A DNA stretch of 64,000 nt from Pseudomonas fluorescens Q2-87 (GTDB lineage: Bacteria > Pseudomonadota > Gammaproteobacteria > Pseudomonadales > Pseudomonadaceae): contig NZ_CM001558.1 of NCBI RefSeq assembly GCF_000281895.1, forward strand, positions 2,546,556-2,610,555, given 5' to 3'. This document shows, one piece after another, positions 35,120-44,481 of the stretch. The notes under the pieces are model-generated. The model had not been told where the DNA came from and did not search any database. It saw nothing but the letters and a program-made list of their open reading frames with translations. The translations under genes were made by a program, and so were the position numbers. How positions within the stretch are numbered: position 1 is the stretch's first letter; each line of letters starts with the position of its first letter.

Positions 35120-36133
35120 ATGTTCATTTCTGAGGCGTTGCTCCCCGATCTTGCCGCCGCAGCGATCGCGTTCACCATCATCACGTACGTCGTCCTGGAT
35201 GGGACTGACCTGGGTGTCGGAATACTCTTCGCCACGCGCCGTGACGCCAACGAAAAAGCAATCATGGTGAGTTCCATCCTGCCGATCTGGGACGGTAACG
35301 AGACGTGGCTGGTGCTGGGTGGCGGAGGGTTGCTGGCCTTGTTCCCGGTAGCCTACAGCCTCATTTTTTCCGCCCTGTACATGCCGGTCATCGTCATGCT
35401 GCTGGCGTTGATTTTCCGGGCGGTTGCGCTTGAGTTTCGCGCTGATGCGTCTTCGCGGATGAGGCGTTGGCTTGACGTTACATTGGTCGCCGGATCGTTG
35501 ATCGCGGCGTTTTGCCAAGGCGCCATCATGGGCTGCGTGGTGCAAGGCATCGAACAGCAGGATGGCCAGTTCGCCGGCAACGGTTGGGAATGGCTGAGTG
35601 CGTTTTCGCTGACCTGTGGCGCGGTGTTGGTCATCGGCTACGCGTTGCTGGGCAGTTGCTGGTTGGTCTGGCGTACCGAAGGCCACTTGCAAGCGACGGC
35701 CAGGCGCCAGGCGCGAATACTTGGCTGGCTGACGTTGTTGGGGATGGCCGCCATCGTCGTCTGGACCAGCCAGTTGCTGCCGGTCTACCGCGACAATCTT
35801 GCAGAATCAAGCCTGAGCGTGCCGCTGTTGTTGGTCCAGGGTCTGTTGCTGGTAGGGTTTCGTTGGGCCTTCTCCAGCCGTTTCGAATTCCTGCCGTTGT
35901 TTGCCGTACTGGGATGGTTCGGCGTGGCCTTCGTTGCGGCGATCATCACGCTGTACCCGCTGATCGTGCCGTCGGCGCTTTCGATAGAGCAAGCCTCGGC
36001 CCCGGCGTCGAGCCAGTCTTTCATGCTGGTCGGTTTCGCTGTGCTGGTGCCGGTCACGCTTGCCTACAACACCTGGGGGTTCTGGGTGTTTCGAGGCAAG
36101 GTGAAGCGCGAGCAGGTTGACTCAGGCGCATGA
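35120..36133 (+). CDS. cioB: Cyanide-insensitive bd-type quinol oxidase subunit II
   Basis: A 337-residue, roughly eight-helix partner of CioA. The N-terminal YVVLDGTDLGVGIL and SILPIWDGNETWLVLGGGGLL are diagnostic of CydB/CioB. AAGGA lies eight bases before the ATG at 35120. No small CydX/CbdX-like third subunit was found in the bases after it. Confidence 0.93.
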   Translation: MFISEALLPDLAAAAIAFTIITYVVLDGTDLGVGILFATRRDANEKAIMVSSILPIWDGNETWLVLGGGGLLALFPVAYSLIFSALYMPVIVMLLALIFRAVALEFRADASSRMRRWLDVTLVAGSLIAAFCQGAIMGCVVQGIEQQDGQFAGNGWEWLSAFSLTCGAVLVIGYALLGSCWLVWRTEGHLQATARRQARILGWLTLLGMAAIVVWTSQLLPVYRDNLAESSLSVPLLLVQGLLLVGFRWAFSSRFEFLPLFAVLGWFGVAFVAAIITLYPLIVPSALSIEQASAPASSQSFMLVGFAVLVPVTLAYNTWGFWVFRGKVKREQVDSGA

Positions 36134-36188
36134 CGGAAGTGCCCCTTCCCATGCTTGTAGAACCGGGGCAGATGTACGTTCTATCAGT

Positions 36189-36350
36189 TCAATCCTCGGC
36201 GGGAATCTCGGCGTCTTGACTGGCTTGCTCGGCCAGCTTCAATCGGTCAGCCTTGCTGATGTATTGGGTTTTGCTTTTGGGCGCCAGTTTGGCGCTGGCT
36301 TTCTTGGCGTTGGCCTTCAACAACTGGTTGATCTTCTTACGACGGTTCAT
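36189..36350 (-). CDS. Small basic DUF2986 protein
   Basis: A 53-residue, very lysine-rich protein starting MNRRKKINQLLKANAKKASA and ending QDAEIPAED. It matches the short DUF2986 family of gamma-proteobacteria, whose function is unknown; the basic N-terminal half suggests nucleic-acid or ribosome contact. It converges with cioB. The ribosome site (AAAAGG) is unusually close to the ATG. Confidence 0.75.
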   Translation of the reverse strand: MNRRKKINQLLKANAKKASAKLAPKSKTQYISKADRLKLAEQASQDAEIPAED

Positions 36351-36418
36351 ACCTTTTCTACTCGGCTGGCAGGTTTACGCATCATAACAGCTTGGATCAT
36401 CGGTCAGGCTCGTCGCCA

Positions 36419-37021
36419 TCAGGCATCTTCCGGCAGCACGGCCCCGGCACTTTCGGCGACCAGCGAGTCGCCAATGGCGTAGAACTGCCCACCGGCAATG
36501 TAGTGCAGGCTGCGCAGTTGCGTGGGCGCAGTGTCGAAATACCAATGCCCGTCGCGGAATACGCGGGTGTCTGCCCAGGCGCCGACGACTTCTGCGATGA
36601 ACAGGTCATAGGCCTGCTGGTTGTGGGTTTCGGGGATCAGTCGACAGGCCAGCCAGGCCGAGCAGCCGGCAACGAATGGCACATCGTGGCCGTCAATGCT
36701 GAACAGCTCGACACCGCTGTGTGCAAGTTTATGCGGGTCGTCGAGCAGGCTGAGATTGCCTACCTGATAGGTGAGCTCAAGCTGGGCCACGGTTGGCACT
36801 TGAATCACCAGCATGCCGCTTTTTTCCACCAGCGCTCGCGTCCGGGTGCTCTTGTCCAGGACCACGGTGAGCTTGGGCGGCGAAAAGTCCAGCGCACAGG
36901 CCCAGGCAGCGGACATGACATTGTCGACACCGTCGTGGCGGGCAGAAACCAGGACGGTGGGGCCGTGGTTGAGGAGGCGATAAGCTTTCGGCAGCGGGAC
37001 GGGGGCAATGTTGGCGTTCAT
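36419..37021 (-). CDS. Flavin reductase family protein
   Basis: A 200-residue protein of the flavin reductase-like domain family (FMN-binding split barrel). It has GPTVLVSARHDGVDNVMSAAW at the start, DFSPPKLTVVLDKSTRTRALVE for flavin binding, and GGQFYAIG near the end. Such proteins bind FMN and reduce it or another substrate with NAD(P)H. CAAGGAG precedes the ATG. It is monocistronic as far as can be seen. Confidence 0.88.
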   Translation of the reverse strand: MNANIAPVPLPKAYRLLNHGPTVLVSARHDGVDNVMSAAWACALDFSPPKLTVVLDKSTRTRALVEKSGMLVIQVPTVAQLELTYQVGNLSLLDDPHKLAHSGVELFSIDGHDVPFVAGCSAWLACRLIPETHNQQAYDLFIAEVVGAWADTRVFRDGHWYFDTAPTQLRSLHYIAGGQFYAIGDSLVAESAGAVLPEDA

Positions 37022-37179
37022 CGATGCTCCTTGGGTCAGGGGAGGGTTAACAAGCCAGGCGGCAACCGGGCGCTATTCTGTCAGCTTACGCAATGGAGCG
37101 CGGAGCATCATTGCAACAGAACGTGCGATGGCTGCCTTTGCTCCGGACAATCGCCTTGCGCCGCCCGGCAGTGCGCGTT

Positions 37180-38952
37180 TCAGCGCACGCGCTTGCGGCT
37201 CTGCACCGCCAGGTCCAGGGCTTTTTGCATGTCCAGCCGCGCCGAACGGCCCACGTCCTTGTCGTTGAGCTGGTAGCTGCGCTCGGAGGGCAGGATGGGC
37301 GCGGTGAGGTCCTCGGCATCCATCCGTTCGAAGTCGTGATTGTCGCCGATAGTCATGGCGCTGCGGCGCAGCAGCATGCGCACTTGCTCGGGTTCGAGTT
37401 GCGGGTTGATGGACAGCATCGCCGCCACCAGGCCCGCAACCATGGGCGTTGCGTAGGACGTACCGCAATGCACCGCACCGGCCTGGCCGGCGCTGACCGT
37501 CGAGGCGTGGGCGCAAGCGGCGGCTGTGATGTCGACGCGCATGTCGATATTCGAGGAACGGCGCTTGACCGCATAGGCCGGGTCGTCGACTGCGATCCCG
37601 GCGCGCGCGCTGCGCTGGTGGCCGCCGACCACCAGCAGTTGCTCGGTAATGAACGAGGAGGGCAAGCGGTATTCATCGCTGCCCGAGAACGATGAGCCAT
37701 TGCCGGCGGAGTTTATTACCACCACGTCGGGATGTTCCTTGCGCAGCCACAGGAAGAACTCCTCGAGCAACTCCTCGTACCCACCCATGGCGATGCCCGA
37801 GCGCAGCAGTGAGTCCACCTCGTCGCCTTTGACGTCTTTGGCGCCGACGCGATGAATGCCCCAGCTCCAATTGAGCACGCGCACGCCGTCTTCCACGAGG
37901 TTAACCGAGGCGGCGATATTGGCAGTGATTCCGGCATCGGAATTGCGCTCGACAATGACCTCGAAGCCACCGCTCGCCTGGTCCAGACCACGCAGCAAGC
38001 CCGTGTTGCCGCCATTGTCCCAGCGCGCGGCGAGGATGCCGGCGACTGTGGTGCCATGGTTGTCCGGCTTATCCGCATCGCGTGCGTAGACGCAAGTGCG
38101 CGGCAGCGAGCAAGCCCCGACGTAGTCCGCAAAGTCCGCGGTGTCGAAATCCACCGCGCGCTCGATCAAGCCGATGCGCACCGGTTGGGGCTGCACAGGC
38201 GTCTGCCGCCCGGGGACGCGCCGCTGATAGTAGTTCACCGCATCGAGAAAGCGATTCGCGGCCCATTCATCCGAGTCCGTGGCCGGTTTTTTCGGCTCCT
38301 CAGCCTGTGCCTCGACAGGGGCTTGTTCGGCCTCTTCGGCGGCGGACTCCTCGATCACCACGGCGTCCACGCTGGTCTCGCTGCCCAGGCGCAGTACCAG
38401 TGCGTCACGCTGCACCAGGTCGCTGGCGGGCAGGCGCAGTTGGTACAGGTTCAGCGGCGCAATGCTGCCGACGACCGTCGCGCCGTACTTATGGGCAAGA
38501 CGCTCAGCCTCCTGGTGGCCGTCCTGGTCTTCTTCGATCAGCACGCTGACCAGATCGACGTATGTGGTCAAGCCGTCCATGTTCTTCGCCACTTCGTCCG
38601 GCCCTGCGGCCAGTACGTGGCTGTTACGCAGGGTCAGCCAGGCCGCGTTGCTGGAGCGTGGGCCGTCCTCCAGCCAGAGGGGAGCGCTCTGGTAACCGTC
38701 GCTGGCCAGGCGCAAGCGCAAGTTTTGCCCGTCGCGCTGCACCGCATCCGCAGGTATCGCCTTCGCACCCAACTTCAAGCGTGGGGTTCCATCGCCCATG
38801 CCGTGCACGGTCAGGCACCATTCCTGGTGCTGGCTTTGCAGCAGGTCACCGCACCGTTTCAGGCTTGCCAGGCGCAGTGGCTCTTGCGCAGCGGCCGGCG
38901 CACTGGCGGCCAAAGCGAACAACGTGGCGAGGGCAGCGGATCGAAGGGGCAT
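37180..38952 (-). CDS. Secreted S8 (subtilisin-like) serine peptidase, Asp-to-Glu variant
   Basis: A 590-residue exported protein with signal peptide (LFALAASAPAAAQE). A 240-residue N-terminal part without known motifs and a Glu/Ala-rich linker (EESAAEEAEQAPVEAQAEEP) precede the peptidase domain. His299 (DNHGTTVAGILAAR) and Ser499 (CGTSYATPMVAG) are canonical and the oxyanion Asn lies in INSAGNGSS. At the catalytic Asp position (normally DTG) the sequence is IGLIERAVD, so Glu264 replaces Asp. It may be active with altered properties, or a binding protein. Start ATG 38952 gives the signal peptide. No immunity or secretion gene is adjacent. Confidence 0.87.
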   Translation of the reverse strand: MPLRSAALATLFALAASAPAAAQEPLRLASLKRCGDLLQSQHQEWCLTVHGMGDGTPRLKLGAKAIPADAVQRDGQNLRLRLASDGYQSAPLWLEDGPRSSNAAWLTLRNSHVLAAGPDEVAKNMDGLTTYVDLVSVLIEEDQDGHQEAERLAHKYGATVVGSIAPLNLYQLRLPASDLVQRDALVLRLGSETSVDAVVIEESAAEEAEQAPVEAQAEEPKKPATDSDEWAANRFLDAVNYYQRRVPGRQTPVQPQPVRIGLIERAVDFDTADFADYVGACSLPRTCVYARDADKPDNHGTTVAGILAARWDNGGNTGLLRGLDQASGGFEVIVERNSDAGITANIAASVNLVEDGVRVLNWSWGIHRVGAKDVKGDEVDSLLRSGIAMGGYEELLEEFFLWLRKEHPDVVVINSAGNGSSFSGSDEYRLPSSFITEQLLVVGGHQRSARAGIAVDDPAYAVKRRSSNIDMRVDITAAACAHASTVSAGQAGAVHCGTSYATPMVAGLVAAMLSINPQLEPEQVRMLLRRSAMTIGDNHDFERMDAEDLTAPILPSERSYQLNDKDVGRSARLDMQKALDLAVQSRKRVR

Positions 38953-39238
38953 TGGGCGGGGTTCCTGGGCAGGCTCGTTTTGTTCCGACTGCGGCAATGC
39001 CTGCTTCGTTCAGGGCGAGACCATTCAAGGAGGGGCCGGTAGCAATTATCGGCACAAGCGCGGCAATCGACTTTTCGATCAGCAGTGGGTCTAGGAGTGC
39101 CCAGCGCTGATTCATAGGGATTTGAGCAACACTGTTTGTCCTGTCGATCGATTTTTACGCGCTCGGGCACCCCTTAACATCGTCTCCAAGCCGCAAGCAT
39201 TAGCTGATGCGGACACAACCAACGAGACGGTGAAGAAC

Positions 39239-39496
39239 ATGAACATGAAAAAAATCGCAGCGCTCCTGATGCTTGCCAGCCTGGGCGCCAATGCTTATGC
39301 GGACACGACGAATACTTCGAGCACCCCGATCGAAACCTACAATTACTCGACGAAGCTGGACATCGAACACGTGATCTCCATCACCGAACCAGCGAACGAA
39401 TGTGCGCCCGTGCCGGTACAGATGACTTATGAAGACTCCCATGGCCAGCGGCATGTCCTGCAGTATCAAACGATGGGGACCGGTTGCTCCAATTGA
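39239..39496 (+). CDS. DUF2790 small secreted protein
   Basis: An 85-residue periplasmic protein. Signal peptide MNMKKIAALLMLASLGANAYA is followed by YNYSTKLDIEHVISI, two cysteines and VQMTYEDSHGQRHVLQYQTMG. This is the DUF2790 pattern, a small family frequent in Pseudomonas and often induced by metal or envelope stress; its function is unknown. The two mature cysteines could form a disulfide. An ATG six bases later is an alternative start. The 286 bases upstream contain no gene. Confidence 0.82.
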   Translation: MNMKKIAALLMLASLGANAYADTTNTSSTPIETYNYSTKLDIEHVISITEPANECAPVPVQMTYEDSHGQRHVLQYQTMGTGCSN

Positions 39497-39539
39497 CCGG
39501 TGCGTAACGATGGAGGGTCGACACTCCATACCTGCCGCA

Positions 39540-40475
39540 CTAAGTGTTTTTAGCTCCGACAATAGCTGCATCCGATGCCAGCAACTGCGGGATTGATTGC
39601 TTGAGAAAATCCACCCAGGTTTTGGTTTTCGCATCCATGAACTTGCGCGATGGATAGATCGCGAACAGGTTCAACTCCTCCAGTCGGTACTCAGGCAACA
39701 CCCGCACCAATGTCCCCGCCCTCAGACCGCGTACGGCCGATGCGATTGGCTGAACGCCGATTCCCATGCCTTTTTCAATCGCTGTGGTCATGCCATCGGC
39801 AGTATTGATGTGAAAAGGCGAAGCGCCAATGGTGATGGTTTCCAAGCCTCGCGGGCCGTCGAACGTCCATTCCTCAGCCGGCATCACGGTGTTGACGATA
39901 CGCAGGCACTCATGCCCGCCAAGCTCGCCGGGAGAGTCCGGCACACCGCGTTTGGCCAGATAGGCAGGTGATGCGCAGAGGACGCTGTAAGTCATGCCCA
40001 GCCGTTGGGCGACGAAGCCCGAGTCCGGCAGGTCGCGTGCCAGCACAATGGACATGTCGTAGCTTTCCTCCAGTAAATCCGGAACGCGGTTGGTGAGGGT
40101 CAGGTCGAACAAGACCGTCGGGTGAATTTCCCGGTAACGGGCAATCGCGTCGATTACGTAGTGATTGCCAATGGCCGACATGGCGTGAATCTTTAAACGA
40201 CCGACTGGCACGGTGTGGGCAGTTCCCGCTTCTTCCTCGGCCTCGCGTACGTTGTCGAGGATCTGTTCGCAGCGTTGCAGGTAGCGCACGCCCGCTTCCG
40301 TGAGCGCGAGACGGCGGGTGGTGCGGTTGATCAAACGGGTGTGCAGGCGGGCCTCAAGGGCCGTGACGGCTTTGGAAACGTTGGTGGTCGTGGTGTCGAG
40401 CAGTTGCGCTGCGGCAGTGAAGCTGCCGCTTTGGGCTACGGCGTTGAAAAAACGCATGCTCTGGAAGAGGTCCAT
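39540..40475 (-). CDS. LysR family transcriptional regulator
   Basis: A 311-residue LysR regulator of the CrgA/AaeR-like group. It starts MDLFQSMRFFNAVAQSGSFT and has a helix-turn-helix with TNVSKAVTALEARL and INRTTR. It lies 69 bases downstream of the aldo/keto reductase gene on the same strand, so it may be cotranscribed with the efflux operon as well as having its own promoter. The ATG at 40475 fits the family; the open frame upstream has no ribosome site. Confidence 0.9.
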   Translation of the reverse strand: MDLFQSMRFFNAVAQSGSFTAAAQLLDTTTTNVSKAVTALEARLHTRLINRTTRRLALTEAGVRYLQRCEQILDNVREAEEEAGTAHTVPVGRLKIHAMSAIGNHYVIDAIARYREIHPTVLFDLTLTNRVPDLLEESYDMSIVLARDLPDSGFVAQRLGMTYSVLCASPAYLAKRGVPDSPGELGGHECLRIVNTVMPAEEWTFDGPRGLETITIGASPFHINTADGMTTAIEKGMGIGVQPIASAVRGLRAGTLVRVLPEYRLEELNLFAIYPSRKFMDAKTKTWVDFLKQSIPQLLASDAAIVGAKNT

Positions 40476-40544
40476 TTTTTCATCTCGCGGTTCGGGCAGG
40501 GAAGTTTGGGGAGGGCGGCCCTTGCGCAACCGCACCGTCGTCTA

Positions 40545-41495
40545 TCAGCTTGTACGGGCAATAAAGCCTGGAACACCGGTTTCGATCACTGAGTTGAATC
40601 GAATCCGGGTGGTAATGTCCTCTTTGATTTCTCGCATCGCCCGGTGCGGCAGCGTCGCCAGATGGAAATTTTCCCGTATACGGTCCGGTTTCGCCGAAGT
40701 CGTCAGGAAAGCCGTCCCGCGTTGAACTGCCCACGCCAGCGCCACTTGTGCCGGGGTGCGTTGTACATGCCGGGCGATGCCGGTGAGCACCGGATCTTCC
40801 AAGACATTGGGCAGCATTCCATGCCCCAGCGGCGCAAACGCCAGCAAGATAATCCCGTGTTGTTTGCAAAACTCCAGCATTTCCCATTCCGGCAGGTAAG
40901 GGTGCGATTCTATCTGCACCACGGAAGGCTTGATTCGCGCGCCGGCAACGATGGTTTCCAATGCCTCCAGCGTTATATCCGAAAGGCCGATGGATTTGCA
41001 GAGGCCTTCGTCCACCAAGCTTTCAAGGGCGCGCCAGGTGTCGAGCAGGGTAATGCCGCCATCGTATATGACGTGTCCGAAAACGTCCCGTGGATCCTGT
41101 TCGTCGCCGGGTTGGAAGGCGAACGGAGTGTGGATCAGATAGCAATCGAGGTAGTCGACCTGAAGGCGCCGGCAGCTCGCTTCGAACGCCGGCTTGACCC
41201 GTTCGGGTCGATGGTTGGTATTCCACAGTTTGGTGGTGATGAACACATCCTCACGGCGGATTTTACCGGCGGCAAATACCTGCTGGAACGCTATGCCAAT
41301 CCTGTCTTCGTTGCGATAGCGCTCGGCGCAGTCAAAGTGCCGGAAACCCGCCTCCAACGCATATTTGACTGCGTCGCAGGTGGCTTCCAGATCACGGAAC
41401 AGCGTGCCAAATCCTACGGCGGGCATCGAGCCAGCGCCGTTATTCAGCGGCAGGCGCGTGTCGCGAAGGTCATCGTGAAAGGCTTCGTATGTCAT
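40545..41495 (-). CDS. Aldo/keto reductase
   Basis: A 316-residue NADPH-dependent aldo/keto reductase. The catalytic tetrad is visible as Asp and Tyr in FDCAERYRNE, Lys in TTKLWN and His in YLIHTP. A cofactor segment includes LAWAVQRGTAFLTTSAKPDRIREN. AGGAG sits eight bases before the ATG at 41495. It is 22 bases downstream of the outer-membrane efflux gene, which suggests that it detoxifies a carbonyl compound that the pump also handles. Confidence 0.9.
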   Translation of the reverse strand: MTYEAFHDDLRDTRLPLNNGAGSMPAVGFGTLFRDLEATCDAVKYALEAGFRHFDCAERYRNEDRIGIAFQQVFAAGKIRREDVFITTKLWNTNHRPERVKPAFEASCRRLQVDYLDCYLIHTPFAFQPGDEQDPRDVFGHVIYDGGITLLDTWRALESLVDEGLCKSIGLSDITLEALETIVAGARIKPSVVQIESHPYLPEWEMLEFCKQHGIILLAFAPLGHGMLPNVLEDPVLTGIARHVQRTPAQVALAWAVQRGTAFLTTSAKPDRIRENFHLATLPHRAMREIKEDITTRIRFNSVIETGVPGFIARTS

Positions 41496-41517
41496 GTCGG
41501 TTCTCCTAAAGGGGCCA

Positions 41518-42981
41518 TCAGAGTGGTAAGGAATCGGTACGAATCGTGGCGACATTGGGCACGATGACGCCTGCGTCATTGCCGCCCAGGGCCACGAACA
41601 GCTGGACCACGTCCAGATAACGCGCGGTCTGTACGCGGATCTGCCCGAGCAGCGCTTGCTCATAGGCGCGTTCGGCTTCAAGCACTTGCAGGATGCTGTT
41701 TTCGCCCTGGGCGTAAGCCTGTTGGTTCAACTGCAAACTGGTGTCGGCGGCGCGCAAGGCGTCGTCCTGCGCAGCGTTCTGCTCGGCACCGTGATTGATG
41801 GCCTGCAAGGTGTCCGCAATCTGGCCAAATGAGCTAACGACCGTGTGCTGATAGCGGGCGAGGGCGGCGTTGTAACCGTCAACGGCGGCCTGGCGCTCAG
41901 CCTTGAGTGCGCCGCCATTGAAGATCGGCGCAGTCATTCCGGCGGCCAGACCCCAGAGGGCGGCGCCGCCATTGCCGGATGCGGCTTGGGTCAGTGAGGC
42001 CGAAAGCTCGACGTGCGGATAAAGGCTGGCAGTCGCTACGCCCACTGCTGCGCTGGCCATATGCAACTCGGCCTCGGCTTGCAGGATGTCCGGACGTGTG
42101 CGAGCCGTCTCGGACGGCAGGCTGACCGGAATGCTCGACGGTGAAGCAAAGTCATCGAGGACGAAGTCTGGCGCGATCCAGTCCGCCGGGCCTTTGCCGG
42201 CAAGGATCGACAGTGCGTGCCGAGCAGCGTCGCGCTGTTGGGCGAGTGGTGGCAGCAGCGTGCGATCCTGGGCAAGGCGGGTTTCGGCCAGTGACACGTC
42301 GATCCGGGTCGTGGTGCCGCTCTGGTGTGCCCGGCGGACCAGTTCAAGGTTTTTCGCATCGTTGGACAGCAGCGTTTGTACTGCCCTGATTTGCGCATTG
42401 GCTGAGGCAAGCAGCAGCGCTTGCTGGGTGACGTCCCCGGTCAGCGTGAGGTAGGCCGCCTCATAACGATGCTTCTGCAGGTCCGCGAATGCTTGTTGCC
42501 CTTCGACCGCGCGTTCGAGGCCGCCAAACATGTCCAGGTCGAAAGCCACCCGTGGGCCGATCGCATAAACATTCGACACGCTCGGCTCAGACGCTGTGTG
42601 GGTGCGTTGACGCCCGGCGGTAGCGCCAATATTCACTTGCGGATAAAAGGCACCTTCCGCCGCCGCAACAGACGCCGCGGCTTGGCGAATGGTCGCATCG
42701 GCGGCCACCAGTTCGAGGTTGCCATCGATGGCTTGGCGCATGACTTCGTCGAGCTTGGGCGAACGGAACGCCGACCACCAATGGCCATTGATCCGCTTGC
42801 CCATTTCAAACTGCCCACCGGCCGATTGCTGCTCGGCCTGTGGGTCGTAGTGCTGCGACGAACGGGTGGCAGGGCGCACAAAGTCGGGGCCGACGGTGCA
42901 GGCGCAAAGCATCAAAGCCATCCCTAGCGCGTTGACGGTGCACAGGAACGCAGAACGGGTGAAGCGCAGGGACGTTTTCAT
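41518..42981 (-). CDS. Outer-membrane efflux lipoprotein, OprM/NodT family
   Basis: A 487-residue outer-membrane channel. The N-terminus has a lipobox (LMLCACTVGPDF; lipidated Cys in LCAC), followed by two repeated TolC-like helical halves with the NodT signature (FVRPATRSSQHYDPQ; DLDMFGGLERAVEG). It forms the exit duct for the EmrAB-type pump encoded immediately upstream. Gap to the MFS gene is 21 bases. Confidence 0.92.
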   Translation of the reverse strand: MKTSLRFTRSAFLCTVNALGMALMLCACTVGPDFVRPATRSSQHYDPQAEQQSAGGQFEMGKRINGHWWSAFRSPKLDEVMRQAIDGNLELVAADATIRQAAASVAAAEGAFYPQVNIGATAGRQRTHTASEPSVSNVYAIGPRVAFDLDMFGGLERAVEGQQAFADLQKHRYEAAYLTLTGDVTQQALLLASANAQIRAVQTLLSNDAKNLELVRRAHQSGTTTRIDVSLAETRLAQDRTLLPPLAQQRDAARHALSILAGKGPADWIAPDFVLDDFASPSSIPVSLPSETARTRPDILQAEAELHMASAAVGVATASLYPHVELSASLTQAASGNGGAALWGLAAGMTAPIFNGGALKAERQAAVDGYNAALARYQHTVVSSFGQIADTLQAINHGAEQNAAQDDALRAADTSLQLNQQAYAQGENSILQVLEAERAYEQALLGQIRVQTARYLDVVQLFVALGGNDAGVIVPNVATIRTDSLPL

Positions 42982-43002
42982 TTTCCGGACTCCACGAAAA
43001 TA

Positions 43003-44481
43003 TCAGTTGGCTGCAACAGGCTTGCGAAGGAACAACACCAGTGGGCTGACGATGAGTATCGCCACCAGCAAGATCTTGAATTGACCCACCACTGCAACGA
43101 ACGCCGCCTGGTGGGTGACCAGATGATTAAGACCTTCAAGCGCCGATGGCGAGATGGGCGGTGTCATCCGATAGGGCGTTAAATGACTCGCCAGCGCCAC
43201 GTGCATCGCCTGGGTGTTATTGAAGAAATAGAGTTGCACCACCGCCACGCCGAGAGTGCTGCCGTAGACGCGCATCAAGTTGAAGAATCCGGCGGCCTCG
43301 GGACGCAAGGTCGGCGCGATCGTGCTGAACGCGACCTTGCTCAGCGCCGGCATCAGGATGCCGAGGCCGATCCCTTGGACGAATCCGGTCACCGCCACGG
43401 GCGTCCAGTCCATGAGGGGTGAATAGCCGAGCATCAGCCAATTGGCATAGGCCACCAGGGTGATGCCGACCACGATGAATAGGCGAACGTCGATCCACAC
43501 CGGCGCGCGCCCCATCAGCAGGAACGCCCCAACCAATGCGATGCCCCGCGGGACTGTCAGCAAACCCGTGGTATCCGGGGGGTAGCCGAGGATTTCATCG
43601 AGCATCGGCGAGGTCAGCGCCATCGTCGACAGCAGGACGAAGCCAAGGGCGAAGAACATCACCGTCGACAGGATGAAGTTGCGGTCCCTGAGCAATCCCT
43701 TGCCGAGAAAATGCACCTTGGCAGTCAGCACATGGACGAGGAACAGGTACAGCCCGAGTGCACAGGACAGCGCTTCGACCCAGATTTCCGGCGAGTCGAA
43801 CCAATCCAGGCGTTCGCCACGGTCCAAGAGCATTTGCAGGGCGATCATGCCGAGGGTGAACGTGCCAAAACCGAAGAAATCAAACGGCGGGCGTTGGTCG
43901 ACTTTCCTCTCGATGAGCAGCAACGCGACGACCATGAAAATGTACGCGGCCAGCGGTAGGCTCAGGTAGAACATCCAGCGCCAGTCGAGCCATTCGCAGA
44001 CCCAGCCGCCGATACCAGGCCCGCTGACGATCCCCAGCAGCACCAGCGCCGTCCACTTCGGGCCAAATGCCGGGCGGCGCTCGGCGGGCAGCGTCTCCAG
44101 TGCGATCGCCATCGACAGCGGTGCCAGGACGCCGCTCGTCAGGCCTTGCAAGATGCGTGCGCCAATGAACGCCGGCGGCGAGCTTGCCAACGTGCCCAGC
44201 CACAAGCCGAGGGCGAACAGCAGGATGGCGACTTGGTAGACACGTTTGAGGCCAAAGCGCGCAGCCAGCCATTGCGCCACGGGCAGGGTGATGGCGCTGG
44301 CCGCCAGGTAGGCCGTGAAGATCCACCCGGCCTGATCGTCCGTCATCGAAATGCTGCCTTGTATCAAGCGCAATCCGGCATTGGGCAGCGGCAAGTTCAC
44401 CGACTGCATGTAGGTGGCCAGCAAGGCAACCAACCTGAGCGAGCGCGCGTGCGGTGCGGTAAGAGCAGCGGTGGCGTTCAT
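43003..44481 (-). CDS. MFS drug exporter, DHA2 (EmrB) family
   Basis: A 492-residue inner-membrane transporter with about fourteen helices, typical of DHA2 (EmrB-like) drug:proton antiporters. Motif A-like ARFGLKRVYQVA and motif C-like GPGIGGWV are present. It overlaps the membrane-fusion gene by one base (TGATG) and is followed by the outer-membrane component, so the three form a complete envelope-spanning pump. Confidence 0.92.
   Translation of the reverse strand: MNATAALTAPHARSLRLVALLATYMQSVNLPLPNAGLRLIQGSISMTDDQAGWIFTAYLAASAITLPVAQWLAARFGLKRVYQVAILLFALGLWLGTLASSPPAFIGARILQGLTSGVLAPLSMAIALETLPAERRPAFGPKWTALVLLGIVSGPGIGGWVCEWLDWRWMFYLSLPLAAYIFMVVALLLIERKVDQRPPFDFFGFGTFTLGMIALQMLLDRGERLDWFDSPEIWVEALSCALGLYLFLVHVLTAKVHFLGKGLLRDRNFILSTVMFFALGFVLLSTMALTSPMLDEILGYPPDTTGLLTVPRGIALVGAFLLMGRAPVWIDVRLFIVVGITLVAYANWLMLGYSPLMDWTPVAVTGFVQGIGLGILMPALSKVAFSTIAPTLRPEAAGFFNLMRVYGSTLGVAVVQLYFFNNTQAMHVALASHLTPYRMTPPISPSALEGLNHLVTHQAAFVAVVGQFKILLVAILIVSPLVLFLRKPVAAN

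Noticed and set aside
36134..36188. TGCCCC..GGGGCA as a terminator of the oxidase operon
   Set aside because: Only six pairs with a 19-base loop and no T-run; too weak to call.
37022..37179. Possible short gene between flavin reductase and subtilase
   Set aside because: Open frames on both strands here extend from antisense of the subtilase gene and show no start site or conserved pattern.
39508..39530. ATGGAG..CTCCAT hairpin between DUF2790 and LysR genes as a terminator
   Set aside because: Six-base arms with an eight-base loop and no adjacent T-run; possible but unsupported.
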